Shown piece after piece: positions 25,832 through 36,266 of a stretch of 43,960 nt of DNA. The translations under genes were made by a program, and so were the position numbers. The stretch lies in assembly GCA_030066315.1 (NCBI GenBank), contig JASJBW010000007.1:1-43960 (forward strand). The letters run 5' to 3'. This DNA is from Gammaproteobacteria bacterium (GTDB lineage Bacteria > Pseudomonadota > Gammaproteobacteria > GCA-001735895). The notes beneath the pieces are model-generated. The model ran no database searches. It had not been told where the DNA came from and saw only the letters and a program-made list of their open reading frames with translations. The stretch's first letter is position 1. Each line of letters begins with the position of its first letter.

Positions 25832-26500
25832 TTAGAATAGCGCCTCCAGTTCTGACATGGACTGGATAGTATGGGTTGGACGCCCCCCCCAAGGATCCAT
25901 CTGTTGCTGATCAGTTCGTTTGATCCAAATACTGTTCATGCCATAGGAACTGGCACCAATCACATCAAACGCATTCCCAGAAATGAGCCAGCTGTCGGTG
26001 GCACGGGCATTGGTACGGTCTAAAAAATGCTGATAAACCATGGGGTCTGGTTTGTATTTTTGAATTTCATCCACACTGATAATGTCTTTGAAGTACTGAT
26101 TAATGGCCACATCTTCGAATAATCGTTCTACATCTTCCAGGGGACCATTGGTCAGCGCATAGATCTTGATATCACTACGTTCACTGATTGAGCTCAGACA
26201 AGGCATAACATCTTTATAAGCAGGCAGTGTCTGATAACGCTTGATCAAGCTGAAATGTTGATCACGAGTGATGTTTACACCGAATGCCTCGATGCAATAG
26301 TCCAGAGCGTTGGATGTACAGGTATAGAAAGGTTCATACTGATTCATCATGCTGCGACGAAACGAATATTCGAGTTGTTTATCCCGCCACAGGGTGGCAA
26401 AAGGCATCGCTTTATCTTCACCGATATATCGCTGCAATAAATCGACCATGCCATAGGTATTGATCAGAGTGCCATAAACATCAAAAGCCAGTGTCGCCAT
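25832..26500 (-). CDS. haloacid dehalogenase, type II (HAD superfamily)
   Basis: A 222-residue HAD hydrolase of the L-2-haloacid dehalogenase subgroup, which hydrolyses (S)-2-haloacids to 2-hydroxyacids. Nucleophile D7 is in LAFDVYGTL. The WRDKQLEYSFRR segment contains the arginine that abstracts halide, IYALTNG carries a Thr where characterised enzymes have Ser, KYKPDPMVY has the conserved lysine, and SGNAFDVIGASSYGM matches the S-x-N-x-x-D loop. Length equals that of known type II enzymes. It lies downstream of acs on the same strand but beyond a strong terminator, so expression may depend on its own promoter. True substrate unknown; other HAD reactions are possible. Confidence 0.86.
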   Translation of the reverse strand: MATLAFDVYGTLINTYGMVDLLQRYIGEDKAMPFATLWRDKQLEYSFRRSMMNQYEPFYTCTSNALDYCIEAFGVNITRDQHFSLIKRYQTLPAYKDVMPCLSSISERSDIKIYALTNGPLEDVERLFEDVAINQYFKDIISVDEIQKYKPDPMVYQHFLDRTNARATDSWLISGNAFDVIGASSYGMNSIWIKRTDQQQMDPWGGRPTHTIQSMSELEALF

Positions 26501-26517
26501 AAATAGGTTCCAGGGTC

Positions 26518-26545
26518 AAAAAAGCCGACATCCAAAGATGCCGGC
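26518..26545 (-). terminator. rho-independent terminator after acs
   Basis: On the minus strand GCCGGCATC (26545-26537) pairs with GATGTCGGC (26532-26524), nine pairs including one G-U, around a TTTG loop. Six T follow (complement of 26523-26518). It starts 20 bases after the acs stop and ends 17 bases before the dehalogenase start, so it should insulate the two genes. Confidence 0.87.
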
Positions 26546-26565
26546 CAGTTTAGATTCAATCTTAT

Positions 26566-28512
26566 CTAACGGTTTTCGCGATTCTCAATCAAGTTATCAA
26601 CCACGGAAGGATCTGCCAATGTAGAAGTATCACCCAGACCATCAATCTCATTAGCGGCAATCTTACGCAGAATTCGGCGCATGATCTTGCCTGAACGAGT
26701 CTTCGGCAAGCCGGGAGCCCACTGAATAATATTAACCTTGGCTATAGGGCCAATTTCGCTGCGCACCAGTTTTACCAACTCGGTTTTAAGCTCATCAGTG
26801 CCCTCAACACCCGCCATTGGGGTAACATAGGCATAAATGCCTTGACCGGTTAGGTCATGTGGATAGCCGACGACTGCAGCCTCGGCGATACTGTCATGCA
26901 GTACTAGCGCGGATTCTATTTCAGCAGTGCCTAGACGATGTCCTGAGACGTTGAGTACATCATCAACCCGCCCGGTAATCCAGTAATGACCCTCTTTATC
27001 ACGACGAGCACCGTCACCGGTGAAGTAATAACCCTTGAACATTGCAAAGTAGGTTTCGTAAAAACGCTTGTGGTCACCATAAACGGTGCGCATCATTGAA
27101 GGCCACGGATGTTTAATGGCAAGGTTACCCTCAGCTGGGTTGCCCTCAATTTCATTACCCTGGTCATCTAGCAATACCGGTTGAACACCAAAGAAAGGTT
27201 GCATTGCAGAACCTGGTTTCAGTGGCGTGGCTCCCGGCAGTGGAGTCAGCATATGCGCCCCTGTTTCGGTCTGCCACCAGGTGTCTACTATAGGGCAACG
27301 CCCATCTCCAACAACATGGTAATACCATTCCCAGGCTTCCGGGTTGATGGGTTCACCCACGGTGCCCAGTAAGCGTAACGCACTACGCTGCGTCTTTTTA
27401 ACAGGCTCATCACCTGCTCCCATCAGCGAACGAATAGCTGTCGGGGCGGTGTAAAAAGTAGCAACATTGTGCTTGTCACAGACTTGCCAGAAACGTGAGA
27501 TATCAGGATAAGTCGGGATACCTTCGAACATTAGGGTGGTAGCACCGTTAGCCAACGGGCCGTAGACGATGTATGAATGACCGGTTACCCAGCCTACATC
27601 CGCGGTACACCAGTACACTTCACCATCCTTGTAGTCAAACACCATTTTATGGGTCATAGCAGACTGCAGTAAGTAACCTCCGGTCGTATGCAATACACCC
27701 TTGGGTTTCCCGGTGGAACCGGAAGTATACAAAATAAATAGGGGGTCATCGGCATCCATGGCTTCAGGTGGGCAATCTGCGGATGCTTCCGCCATAGCTT
27801 CGTGATACCAAACATCGATCTTGTCATTCCATGAAACCGGTTCTCCACCTCGTCGCACTACAACACAAGTATGTACCTGAGGACATGATGCAATGGCCGT
27901 ATCAGCGTTACCCTTGAGGGGGACTTTTTTGCCACCCCGCATAGACTGGTCAGAAGTGATGACCACCTTACAATCAGAATCATTGATTCGATCTTTTAGC
28001 GCATCCGGAGAAAAACCGCCAAAAACTATAGAATGAATGGCGCCGATACGAGTACAGGCAAGCATGGCAACGGCGGCTTCAGGAATCATGGGTAGGTATA
28101 ACGAAACACGGTCACCCTTGCTCACACCACGCGTTTTCAGCACGTTGGCGAATTTAGAGACTTCTTCATGCAATTCACGATAAGTTATCTTCCGATCTTC
28201 ATTCGGATCGTCGCCCTCCCAGATGATAGCAACCTGATCTCCACGGGTTTCAAGATGACGATCCAAACAATTGGCGGAAACATTCAATGTTGCGCCCTTG
28301 AACCAATTGATGTGTAAGTCATCTTCATCGAATGACCAATCGAGTACCTTGTCCCACTTTTTCATAAAGGTCAGATACTGGTCTGCCTGTTCAGCCCAAA
28401 ACGTTTCAGGATCGTCCACTGATTGACGATACATTTGTTGATATTGTTCTTGGTTAACGTTGGCCTGCGCAGCAAAGGCTTCAGGCACGGGATATACGTG
28501 CTCTTCTGACAT
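26566..28512 (-). CDS. acs: acetyl-CoA synthetase
   Basis: AMP-forming acetate:CoA ligase, activating acetate for the TCA and glyoxylate cycles. With the start at the complement of 28510-28512 the protein has 648 residues (E. coli 652). It shows [81 protein letters not shown] and the C-terminal [12 protein letters not shown] with K609, the same number as the acetylation-regulated lysine of Salmonella Acs. I rejected 13 extra upstream codons because GGAGG lies eight bases before the chosen ATG. It is divergent from oadG across a 355-bp gene-free region and ends in a strong terminator. Confidence 0.97.
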   Translation of the reverse strand: MSEEHVYPVPEAFAAQANVNQEQYQQMYRQSVDDPETFWAEQADQYLTFMKKWDKVLDWSFDEDDLHINWFKGATLNVSANCLDRHLETRGDQVAIIWEGDDPNEDRKITYRELHEEVSKFANVLKTRGVSKGDRVSLYLPMIPEAAVAMLACTRIGAIHSIVFGGFSPDALKDRINDSDCKVVITSDQSMRGGKKVPLKGNADTAIASCPQVHTCVVVRRGGEPVSWNDKIDVWYHEAMAEASADCPPEAMDADDPLFILYTSGSTGKPKGVLHTTGGYLLQSAMTHKMVFDYKDGEVYWCTADVGWVTGHSYIVYGPLANGATTLMFEGIPTYPDISRFWQVCDKHNVATFYTAPTAIRSLMGAGDEPVKKTQRSALRLLGTVGEPINPEAWEWYYHVVGDGRCPIVDTWWQTETGAHMLTPLPGATPLKPGSAMQPFFGVQPVLLDDQGNEIEGNPAEGNLAIKHPWPSMMRTVYGDHKRFYETYFAMFKGYYFTGDGARRDKEGHYWITGRVDDVLNVSGHRLGTAEIESALVLHDSIAEAAVVGYPHDLTGQGIYAYVTPMAGVEGTDELKTELVKLVRSEIGPIAKVNIIQWAPGLPKTRSGKIMRRILRKIAANEIDGLGDTSTLADPSVVDNLIENRENR

Positions 28513-28612
28513 GAGGATGTCCTCCAGATAAATTATTTTTACAGTACCCATTCAAACATAGCCGTATAGGTCTGAATGGCACTATTTTATTAAACTATGG
28601 TTTCATCTTAAC

Positions 28613-28638
28613 CGAGCTGTATGAGTGCCAACAGCTCG
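28613..28638. repeat. perfect 8-bp inverted repeat with 10-base spacer in the acs/oadG gap
   Basis: CGAGCTGT (28613-28620) and ACAGCTCG (28631-28638) are perfect inverted arms separated by ten bases, about 100 bases upstream of the acs start and 230 upstream of oadG. No T-run follows on either strand, so a terminator is unlikely. It could be an operator for a dimeric regulator with arms about two helical turns apart. Confidence 0.4.
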
Positions 28639-28762
28639 AGATGAGTTTACTACGATTTGTAATATCAATATTAAATATTTAGTTTCTTTTTTTGCCTCAA
28701 TTGACCCCTGACTGCATGACTCAAAGAGCACGATTGTCTGCGATGAGGATACAGCAGGCTAT

Positions 28763-28791
28763 CTGACTCTTAAAAAGAATAATGTTATGAT
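28763..28791 (+). promoter_or_regulatory. candidate extended -10 promoter for oadGAB
   Basis: CTGACT (28763-28768) lies 17 bases upstream of TATGAT (28786-28791), which is preceded by TG one base away (28783-28784), forming an extended -10. Transcription would start near 28798, about 70 bases before the oadG ATG at 28868. A short dyad GTTATGATAAC overlaps the -10 and could let a repressor block it. Confidence 0.5.
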
Positions 28792-28867
28792 AACGAATCT
28801 GCAGTATGCTGCAATGCAAAATAAAAGCCTGATAAAGGACTGCTTAATTTCCCGAGTTTAGATACGA

Positions 28868-29134
28868 ATGGATGAATTACAGCCATTAATTATCGCGAGT
28901 GCTCAACTGATGCTGATCGGTATGGGTACCGTATTTATTATCCTGACCATGTTGATTTTTTTAATCGGCCTGGTGAGTAAATTATTACCCGCCGAGGAGT
29001 ATCAGCCGGTTACTACCCGCACCCCGGTATCAACAGCTGCCTCCACGACGGCTGCGACTGAACAGGATGCGGAACTGGTTGCGGTCATCAGTGCCGCTAT
29101 CAAACTTTATAAAAAAAGGCACAAAAGTTTCTGA
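28868..29134 (+). CDS. oadG: oxaloacetate decarboxylase gamma subunit
   Basis: Small 88-residue membrane subunit that holds the alpha and beta subunits of the Na+-pumping oxaloacetate decarboxylase together. It has one N-terminal transmembrane helix (LMLIGMGTVFIILTMLIFLIGLVSKLL, about residues 14-40), a Pro/Thr/Ala-rich cytoplasmic linker and a short C-terminal AVISAAIKLYKKRHKS tail, the standard OadG layout. The sequence is low in conserved motifs, but size, topology and position before oadA and oadB make the assignment secure. It precedes oadA by 36 bases. Confidence 0.92.
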   Translation: MDELQPLIIASAQLMLIGMGTVFIILTMLIFLIGLVSKLLPAEEYQPVTTRTPVSTAASTTAATEQDAELVAVISAAIKLYKKRHKSF

Positions 29135-29170
29135 CTTGCATTCTTCCGTCTTTAATTACGAGTAACGTTT

Positions 29171-30952
29171 ATGAGCAAAGCAATAAAAATAACCGACAAC
29201 GTTTTACGTGATGGCCATCAATCCCTGTTCGCTACGCGCATGCGGATCGACGACATGTTACCCATTGCAGAAAAACTCGATCAAATCGGTTTCTGGTCAC
29301 TGGAAACCTGGGGCGGTGCCACATTTGATGCGTGCATTCGCTTCCTGGGTGAAGACCCGTGGGAGCGTTTGCGTCAATTGAAAGCGGCGATGCCTAATAC
29401 ACCCCAGCAAATGTTGTTACGCGGTCAGAATGGATTGGGCTATCGTCATTATGCGGATGATGTTATCGAAAAATTCGTAGAACGATGTGCAGCCAACGGC
29501 ATGGACGTATTCCGTATCTTTGATGCGATGAATGATATGCGCAATTTAGAGACTGCGGTTAAAGCGACCATTGCCAACGAACGGCATGCCCAGGGTACCA
29601 TCTCCTATACGCTCAGTCCCGTTCATACCCTGGATAAATGGCTGGATATGGCGAAAAAAATTGAGGACATGGGCTGCCATTCCCTCTGTATTAAGGATAT
29701 GGCCGGATTACTCAAGCCTTATGCGGCCTATGAATTGATCACTGAAATCAAGAAAACCGTCGACCTGCCCATAGCCGTACATTCACATGCAACCACCGGT
29801 TTATCTACGGCAACCTTGTTTAAATCCGTTGAAGCGGGTTGTGATGTCATTGACACCTCTATTTCTAGCATGAGTATGACCTACGGCCATTCTCCTACCG
29901 AATCACTGGTCGCGATGTTCCAGGATACCGAGTACGACAGTGGCTTGAATATTGAAGATCTCGAGGAAATTGCGGCTTACTTTCGTGAAGTACGAAAGAA
30001 ATATGCCCAATTTGAAGGGGCATTAAAAGGTATAGATTCTCGTATCCTGGTCGCCCAGGTTCCTGGTGGTATGCTGACTAATTTGGAAGGCCAACTGAAG
30101 GAACAAGGTGCCGCGGATCGCCTCGATGAAGTGTTGGAGGAAATTCCTCGCGTTCGTGAAGATCTCGGTTTCATTCCATTGGTCACACCCACCTCTCAGA
30201 TCGTAGGTACTCAGGCAGTGATTAACGTCCTCTCCGGTGAGCGTTATAAAACCATCACCAAGGAAACCGCGGGGGTCTTAAAAGGTGAATACGGTGCTAC
30301 TGCAGCTCCAGTTAATGAAGCATTGCAGAAACGCGTATTAGAAGAAGGTGGTGAAGTCATTACCTGTCGACCGGCAGATAAGATTGACGCAGAAATGGAT
30401 AAACTCACCGAAGAATTTCTGCAGCTTGCGCAGGATGAGCACATCGAAGTAGCCGATCATCAGATTGATGATGTCTTGATTTATGCCCAATTTCCCCAGG
30501 TTGGACTTCATTTTCTCAAAAACCGACATAATCCGGATGCATTTGAACCTGAACCCGGGACCGAGGCCGAACCGGTCGCAACTGCTGCAGCGACCACCCC
30601 GTCGACGGGCCCGGAACAATTTCAGGTCACTGTCAATGGTAAGCAGTACGATGTTATCGTCTCCGCAGGCGGGGAAATAACACAAATCTCCGAGGGCACT
30701 TCCAGCACCCCAGCCCCGGCGGCAGCGGCAACCCATGCTGAACATGAGGTTTATGCACCCATGGCGGGATCCGTTTTAGATATCTTGGTTAATCCGGGTG
30801 ATGCCGTGGAAGACAATCAATTGGTGATGATTATTGAAGCCATGAAGATGGAAACCGAGATTCGTGCCAACCAGGGGGGTACCGTTAAATCCATACATAT
30901 TAAGAAGGGTGATGCCATCCAGGTTAATCAACCTCTGATTACGCTGACCTAG
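29171..30952 (+). CDS. oadA: oxaloacetate decarboxylase alpha subunit (biotin-containing)
   Basis: Carboxyltransferase subunit that moves the carboxyl group of oxaloacetate to biotin, releasing pyruvate. The 593-residue protein begins with the pyruvate-carboxylase-like barrel ([45 protein letters not shown]), continues with the conserved carboxyltransferase region to about 460, a Pro/Ala/Thr-rich linker (about 465-525), and ends in a biotinyl domain with the biotinylation site EAMKMET at K559. Start ATG at 29171 has a weak upstream GAG. Order oadG-oadA-oadB is canonical. Export of Na+ is done with OadB. Confidence 0.97.
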   Translation: MSKAIKITDNVLRDGHQSLFATRMRIDDMLPIAEKLDQIGFWSLETWGGATFDACIRFLGEDPWERLRQLKAAMPNTPQQMLLRGQNGLGYRHYADDVIEKFVERCAANGMDVFRIFDAMNDMRNLETAVKATIANERHAQGTISYTLSPVHTLDKWLDMAKKIEDMGCHSLCIKDMAGLLKPYAAYELITEIKKTVDLPIAVHSHATTGLSTATLFKSVEAGCDVIDTSISSMSMTYGHSPTESLVAMFQDTEYDSGLNIEDLEEIAAYFREVRKKYAQFEGALKGIDSRILVAQVPGGMLTNLEGQLKEQGAADRLDEVLEEIPRVREDLGFIPLVTPTSQIVGTQAVINVLSGERYKTITKETAGVLKGEYGATAAPVNEALQKRVLEEGGEVITCRPADKIDAEMDKLTEEFLQLAQDEHIEVADHQIDDVLIYAQFPQVGLHFLKNRHNPDAFEPEPGTEAEPVATAAATTPSTGPEQFQVTVNGKQYDVIVSAGGEITQISEGTSSTPAPAAAATHAEHEVYAPMAGSVLDILVNPGDAVEDNQLVMIIEAMKMETEIRANQGGTVKSIHIKKGDAIQVNQPLITLT

Positions 30953-30962
30953 GATCAACTCC

Positions 30963-32102
30963 ATGGATAATGGCATTACCCAGCTATGGGAGTCCACCGG
31001 ACTGTTTAACTTTGAGTTTGGCCAACTGGTTATGATTGCCGTTGGTTGCCTGCTTATATTCCTGGCCATCAAAAAACGTTTTGAACCCCTGCTTTTAATC
31101 CCGATTGGTTTTGGCGGGATTCTCGCTAACATCCCAATTGCAGAAATCAGCGGACCCGAAGGCCTACTGGGTATCCTGTATAACATGGGCATCGAAACAG
31201 GTATCTTCCCATTACTCATTTTCATGGGTGTGGGCGCCATGACCGATTTTGGACCTCTGTTAGCCCGCCCCAGTTTGATGATACTGGGTGCAGCCGCACA
31301 ATTTGGTATTTTTGTTACCCTGTTTGGGGCAATCCTGATGAATTTCGTCCCTGGCATCGAGTTCAGTCTGGCTGACGCTTCTGCCATAGCCATTATTGGG
31401 GGAGCCGATGGTCCCACGGCGATCTTCCTGGCATCTCGCCTGGCGCCCGACTTATTGGGAGCCATTGCTGTGTCGGCCTACTCCTACATGGCCTTGGTAC
31501 CATTGATTCAACCACCCATCATGAAGCTGCTGACCAGTGAAAAGGAAAGAACAACCACCATGAAGCAATTGCGTCATGTTTCCAAGGCAGAAAAAATTCT
31601 GTTCCCACTGATTCTGTTATTTGTCACTATCCTGTTGCTTCCCGCGGCAACACCCCTGGTGGGTATGTTGTGTTTTGGCAACCTGCTCAAAGAATCCGGT
31701 GTCGTGGAACGATTGAGTAACACCGCACAAAATGAATTGATCAACATCGTGACAATTTTCCTGGGCCTTTCGGTTGGTTCAAAATTATCCGCGGATAAAT
31801 TTCTTACCGGTGAAACCCTCGGCATCCTGACCCTGGGTATCTTCGCCTTCTCTATTGGCACCGCAGCCGGTGTCATCATGGGCAAAATCATGTATCGGGT
31901 GACTAAAGGTGAAGTCAATCCTTTAATTGGCGCAGCCGGTGTATCTGCGGTCCCCATGGCAGCACGGGTGGCTAACAAAGTGGGCATGGAAGCCAATCCT
32001 CAAAACTTCCTGTTGATGCATGCGATGGGCCCTAATGTGGCAGGCGTTATTGGCTCGGCCGTTGCTGCAGGCGTTCTGCTCGCAATCGTCGGTTCACCCT
32101 GA
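30963..32102 (+). CDS. oadB: oxaloacetate decarboxylase beta subunit (sodium pump)
   Basis: Integral membrane subunit that decarboxylates carboxybiotin and couples this to Na+ export across the inner membrane. The 379-residue protein has about nine to ten hydrophobic segments and the highly conserved loop [41 protein letters not shown], which includes the aspartate required for Na+ translocation, plus [16 protein letters not shown] and [19 protein letters not shown] near the end. ATG 30963 follows AGGA. It converges on rnd with only three bases between stop codons and no terminator visible. Confidence 0.97.
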   Translation: MDNGITQLWESTGLFNFEFGQLVMIAVGCLLIFLAIKKRFEPLLLIPIGFGGILANIPIAEISGPEGLLGILYNMGIETGIFPLLIFMGVGAMTDFGPLLARPSLMILGAAAQFGIFVTLFGAILMNFVPGIEFSLADASAIAIIGGADGPTAIFLASRLAPDLLGAIAVSAYSYMALVPLIQPPIMKLLTSEKERTTTMKQLRHVSKAEKILFPLILLFVTILLLPAATPLVGMLCFGNLLKESGVVERLSNTAQNELINIVTIFLGLSVGSKLSADKFLTGETLGILTLGIFAFSIGTAAGVIMGKIMYRVTKGEVNPLIGAAGVSAVPMAARVANKVGMEANPQNFLLMHAMGPNVAGVIGSAVAAGVLLAIVGSP

Positions 32103-32105
32103 TCG

Positions 32106-33248
32106 TTACTTAAAGTTTAGTTGTCCTTGATGACAACGCAGGCTTAAACCACCCTCGAGGAATTCCAATAGGTGCTGACCCAGCATTTCATAACGCCATC
32201 CAGAACATAACTTATTATCTCTTTTGCCCAGGATGAGCTGATCCAACTCCTTCTTGGTTGCAACGGATGCCAATGCGATTTCGTTTTGTTCACTGACGAG
32301 GCGACATAATGCCATCAAGCAATCCGCTATCGCCTGTTGCTGATTATTGAGTTGTTTAAAATCAGTCTGTTTGGGATACTGATCCGGCCTCATTTGTGCT
32401 GCCTGAGACAGGACTTGAAGAATGGCGTTTCCATTCTTTTTAACATACTCGGCACTCAGATTACCGATCTGGGCTAACTCCTCATGATTACCCGGTTTAA
32501 ATCGAGCAATATCAACGATATCTTCATCTTTAATAATCCAGCGCCTGGGCCGGTTTTTTTGGATAGCTAATTGTTCTCTCCAACGACACAGCTGATCAGC
32601 ATTATTCAATGCAGCACCCTTGAGTCGCTGCACACCTTTCAGTCGCTTCCATAAACTGGAAAAATCCACCTGATAGGCATCCGGTTTGGATAGTTTTTCC
32701 AGGTCCGCTTGAATCCATTCTAGCCGTCCTTTTTCTTGTAGTTGGGAGTGCAACTGTTGATAAATTTCGATCAGATAACGAACATCATCCATTGCATAAT
32801 CGAGTTCTCCTTTTGAGAGCGGTCTGCGACTCCAGTTGGCCCGGGTATATTTTTTTTCCAATTGAACAGAACACACCCGCTTGACCAAATCCGCGTAACC
32901 AATCTGGTTTGCATAACCGAGTACCGCGGCTGCCAGCTGGGTGTCAAATATCGGCTGGGGTAAGGCATTCAATTGCTGGTAAAACAATTCAAGATCCTGC
33001 CCGGGTGAATGCAGTATTTTTACCATCGATGGAACGTTAAAAATCTCAACTAAAGGCGTAAAGTCATCAATTGCCAATGGATCAATACAGGCCTGTCGAG
33101 TTTCAGTGGCCAGTTGAATAAGAGACAATACCGGATAATAGGTTTTTTCACGCACAAACTCGGTATCCAGAGCACAAAATCGGCAATCCCTGATCTGTTC
33201 ACAAAAAATTTTCAGGGATTCATTCGTATCGATATACAAGTAATTCAA
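32106..33248 (-). CDS. rnd: ribonuclease D
   Basis: 3'-5' exoribonuclease of the DEDDy class that trims tRNA precursors. The 380-residue protein has D28 and E30 (ALDTEFVREKTYYP), D85 (HSPGQDLELF) and Y151/D155 (YAMDDVRYL), the same numbers as in E. coli RNase D, followed by an HRDC domain at about 210-290 and a C-terminal helical region. It lies ten bases downstream of mreD on the same strand, so it may be co-transcribed with the cell-shape genes. It ends three bases from the oadB stop on the opposite strand. Confidence 0.95.
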   Translation of the reverse strand: MNYLYIDTNESLKIFCEQIRDCRFCALDTEFVREKTYYPVLSLIQLATETRQACIDPLAIDDFTPLVEIFNVPSMVKILHSPGQDLELFYQQLNALPQPIFDTQLAAAVLGYANQIGYADLVKRVCSVQLEKKYTRANWSRRPLSKGELDYAMDDVRYLIEIYQQLHSQLQEKGRLEWIQADLEKLSKPDAYQVDFSSLWKRLKGVQRLKGAALNNADQLCRWREQLAIQKNRPRRWIIKDEDIVDIARFKPGNHEELAQIGNLSAEYVKKNGNAILQVLSQAAQMRPDQYPKQTDFKQLNNQQQAIADCLMALCRLVSEQNEIALASVATKKELDQLILGKRDNKLCSGWRYEMLGQHLLEFLEGGLSLRCHQGQLNFK

Positions 33249-33258
33249 ATTAATATCT

Positions 33259-33738
33259 CTAACTCAGTTGCGCCTTACGGCGTATGTCACGTAATGCAAT
33301 AAATACCCAGGGCCAGATGGCCATTCCGACTAATGGTGCGCCAAAATAGGCCATCACTGGAGGTTCACGCTGCATCATTCCTTCAATCCAGACGACCGTG
33401 AGTTGATTTATCAATAACAACAAAAAGACGTACAGTGATTGGTGTACCAACGGCATGACGCGAATGCGTAAGTGAAAATTCAAATTGATAAAAACAATAA
33501 TCGTCAGCGCCAGGCTATGCTGCCCGAGAAGCGTTCCCAAAGTGACATCTACAAATAAACCGCTGATAAAGGCCACCCATAAACCGACTCGCTGAGGCAT
33601 GGCCATACTCCAGTAAATCAGTACTAATGCAATCCAGTCAGGACGATAAATCTCTGTCCATTCAGGGAGTGGTATCATCATTAATACCAGGCCAAGCACA
33701 AGGCTTAACGGAATAACCAGAAAATTTAATCCTATCAT
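33259..33738 (-). CDS. mreD: rod shape-determining protein MreD
   Basis: Inner-membrane member of the Rod elongation complex. The 159-residue protein has about five hydrophobic segments (for example LVIPLSLVLGLVLMMIPLP near the N-terminus) and the family-typical WIALVLIYWSMAMPQRVGLWVAFISGLFVDVTLGTLLGQH. Its start overlaps the mreC stop by four bases, typical of the mreBCD operon. Divergent in sequence like all MreD proteins, but topology and neighbours are decisive. Confidence 0.93.
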   Translation of the reverse strand: MIGLNFLVIPLSLVLGLVLMMIPLPEWTEIYRPDWIALVLIYWSMAMPQRVGLWVAFISGLFVDVTLGTLLGQHSLALTIIVFINLNFHLRIRVMPLVHQSLYVFLLLLINQLTVVWIEGMMQREPPVMAYFGAPLVGMAIWPWVFIALRDIRRKAQLS

Positions 33739-34628
33739 TGCTCAGAAGCGGACTCAGGAGCCTGGGCAGGAGCGGTTTCTTCTTCGGGCTTCGCCTCTAA
33801 TACAGGCTCGGTATAGGGTTTGATGACCAGAACTTCACGACTACTGTCCAGCCGCGCTTTCGGACGAGCACGTGCAGATATGAAACCATGAGTTTTATCA
33901 TGAGTAATTTCGGCAATCGCCGCGACGGGATAATCTGCGGGAAAACGACCCCCCAGGCCCGATGTAACCAATTCATCACCGATTTTGATATTGGCCGTGG
34001 CAGACAGGAAACGAATCTCTAATTCATCTGTATTGCCGTTACCAAAAGCAACGGTACGTAATCCACTACGAATGAATTGGACGGGTATGGCATGCTCAGG
34101 ATCTGAAATCAACATCACCGTGGAGGAATTGGGAGTCACATGGATCACCTGACCCATGACACCATAATCATCGATAACGGCCTGACCATCATAGAGACCA
34201 TCCAGAGAACCTTTATTGAGTTCTATCAGCTGTCGGTAAGGATTCTGGTCCACCGATAACAATTCCGCAACAATAACCTCGTCAGCCACTTTACGCGAGG
34301 AACCCAGCAGATTGCGTAACCGGGTATTTTCTGCCAGTAAGACTTCCATTTTCTGTAACCGGGCATTAAGAATTCGTTGATCATTGGTCAACTGGCGATT
34401 TTCATCAACCAGGCGATTATGAGTTCGAAACCATTCGGAAATCCAAGTACCTGACTGGGCGGGCAAACTCACCAGATAACGTAACGGTGAAATCAGAACA
34501 GAGATACCCGCACGCACACTCTCAAGATGTGAAAAGCGTTGGTCAACGTACATGAGGGATATACTGAATACGATCAAAAACAGGACTGGAATTACATTAC
34601 CACGCGCCTGCTGGAAAATGTTCTGCAT
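33735..34628 (-). CDS. mreC: rod shape-determining protein MreC
   Basis: Bitopic periplasmic scaffold of the elongation machinery, linking MreB and MreD to PBP2/RodA. The 297-residue protein has one N-terminal membrane helix (VIPVLFLIVFSISLMYV), a coiled coil at about 70-110 (VDENRQLTNDQRILNARLQ) and the conserved beta-barrel region (LIELNKGSLDGLYDGQAVID, GVMGQVIHVTPNSSTVMLISDP, ELVTSGLGGRFPADYPVA). The C-terminal tail (from about 275) is rich in Glu, Pro and Ala and seems a species-specific extension. It lies 83 bases after mreB, a gap with GC-rich short hairpins. Confidence 0.95.
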   Translation of the reverse strand: MQNIFQQARGNVIPVLFLIVFSISLMYVDQRFSHLESVRAGISVLISPLRYLVSLPAQSGTWISEWFRTHNRLVDENRQLTNDQRILNARLQKMEVLLAENTRLRNLLGSSRKVADEVIVAELLSVDQNPYRQLIELNKGSLDGLYDGQAVIDDYGVMGQVIHVTPNSSTVMLISDPEHAIPVQFIRSGLRTVAFGNGNTDELEIRFLSATANIKIGDELVTSGLGGRFPADYPVAAIAEITHDKTHGFISARARPKARLDSSREVLVIKPYTEPVLEAKPEEETAPAQAPESASEQ

Positions 34629-34711
34629 GTATTCGTCCGCTTAACTACCACAAATGAATACAGAGTATAGCGCGCCTGCCACAGGCTGCTTAGGGAGCAG
34701 GCCGGCAAAGA

Positions 34712-35767
<1,056 letters not shown>

Positions 35768-35965
35768 TTAACCTGTTTTTTATGATTGTGGGCTGTTCGC
35801 AAGCCACTTCTGATGTGATGCGCGTACTCTAGCAACGGGCAAGCCTCAGAGCAAGGTAGAAATGCCTTATTTTGCTTATCCCGAGGTGCTTTATATGTTA
35901 ACTTTGCGAGCTTTTAAAAATTCGGCGGCATTGTAGCGCCAAACCTTGATAAAAGAACCCCTGTT

Positions 35966-36253
35966 ATGACATTAAAAAGAGAAGATGTTAAAAATATCGC
36001 ACATCTGGCGAGGTTGAATATCGATGAAGGTGCGGTGGATCGTTATGCCGCCGATTTATCCAGAATTCTCGAACTGGTTGATCAAATGAACCAGGTTAAT
36101 ACCGACGATGTGATGCCCATGGCGCACCCCATGGATGCCTCTCAACGACTCCGTGCGGATGAAGTCAGTGAGTCCAATCAACGCGATAAATTCCAGGCTA
36201 TCGCACCGGATGTTGAAATTGGGCTGTACCGAGTTCCGAAAGTCATCGAATGA
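35966..36253 (+). CDS. gatC: aspartyl/glutamyl-tRNA amidotransferase subunit C
   Basis: Small 95-residue subunit that stabilises the GatCAB amidotransferase, which converts misacylated Glu-tRNA(Gln) and Asp-tRNA(Asn) to the correct amides. It begins [20 protein letters not shown], then [27 protein letters not shown] and RLRADEV, all hallmark GatC segments. Presence of gatCAB implies that this organism lacks GlnRS, AsnRS or both, or uses the transamidation route. It is divergent from mreB and 13 bases upstream of gatA. Confidence 0.96.
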   Translation: MTLKREDVKNIAHLARLNIDEGAVDRYAADLSRILELVDQMNQVNTDDVMPMAHPMDASQRLRADEVSESNQRDKFQAIAPDVEIGLYRVPKVIE

Positions 36254-36266
36254 TCAGGAGGTCGGC

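Larger units (their letters stand above)
28513..28867. other. 355-bp divergent regulatory region between acs and oadG
   Basis: No gene is visible here. The region holds the acs Shine-Dalgarno, a perfect inverted repeat at 28613-28638, an AT-rich tract (about 28661-28692, ending in a T-run) and a good promoter for oadG at 28763-28791. A cluster of CTGCAGTATGCTGCAATGCA follows at about 28799-28818, in the oadG leader. The acs promoter is not obvious; TTGAAT on the minus strand near 28549-28554 lacks a clear -10. Confidence 0.6.

Noticed and set aside
25656-25892. 78-codon minus-strand frame after the haloacid dehalogenase
   Set aside because: It overlaps the dehalogenase 3' end in another frame and lacks a start signal. 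The dehalogenase itself has full family length, so a frameshifted extension is not needed.
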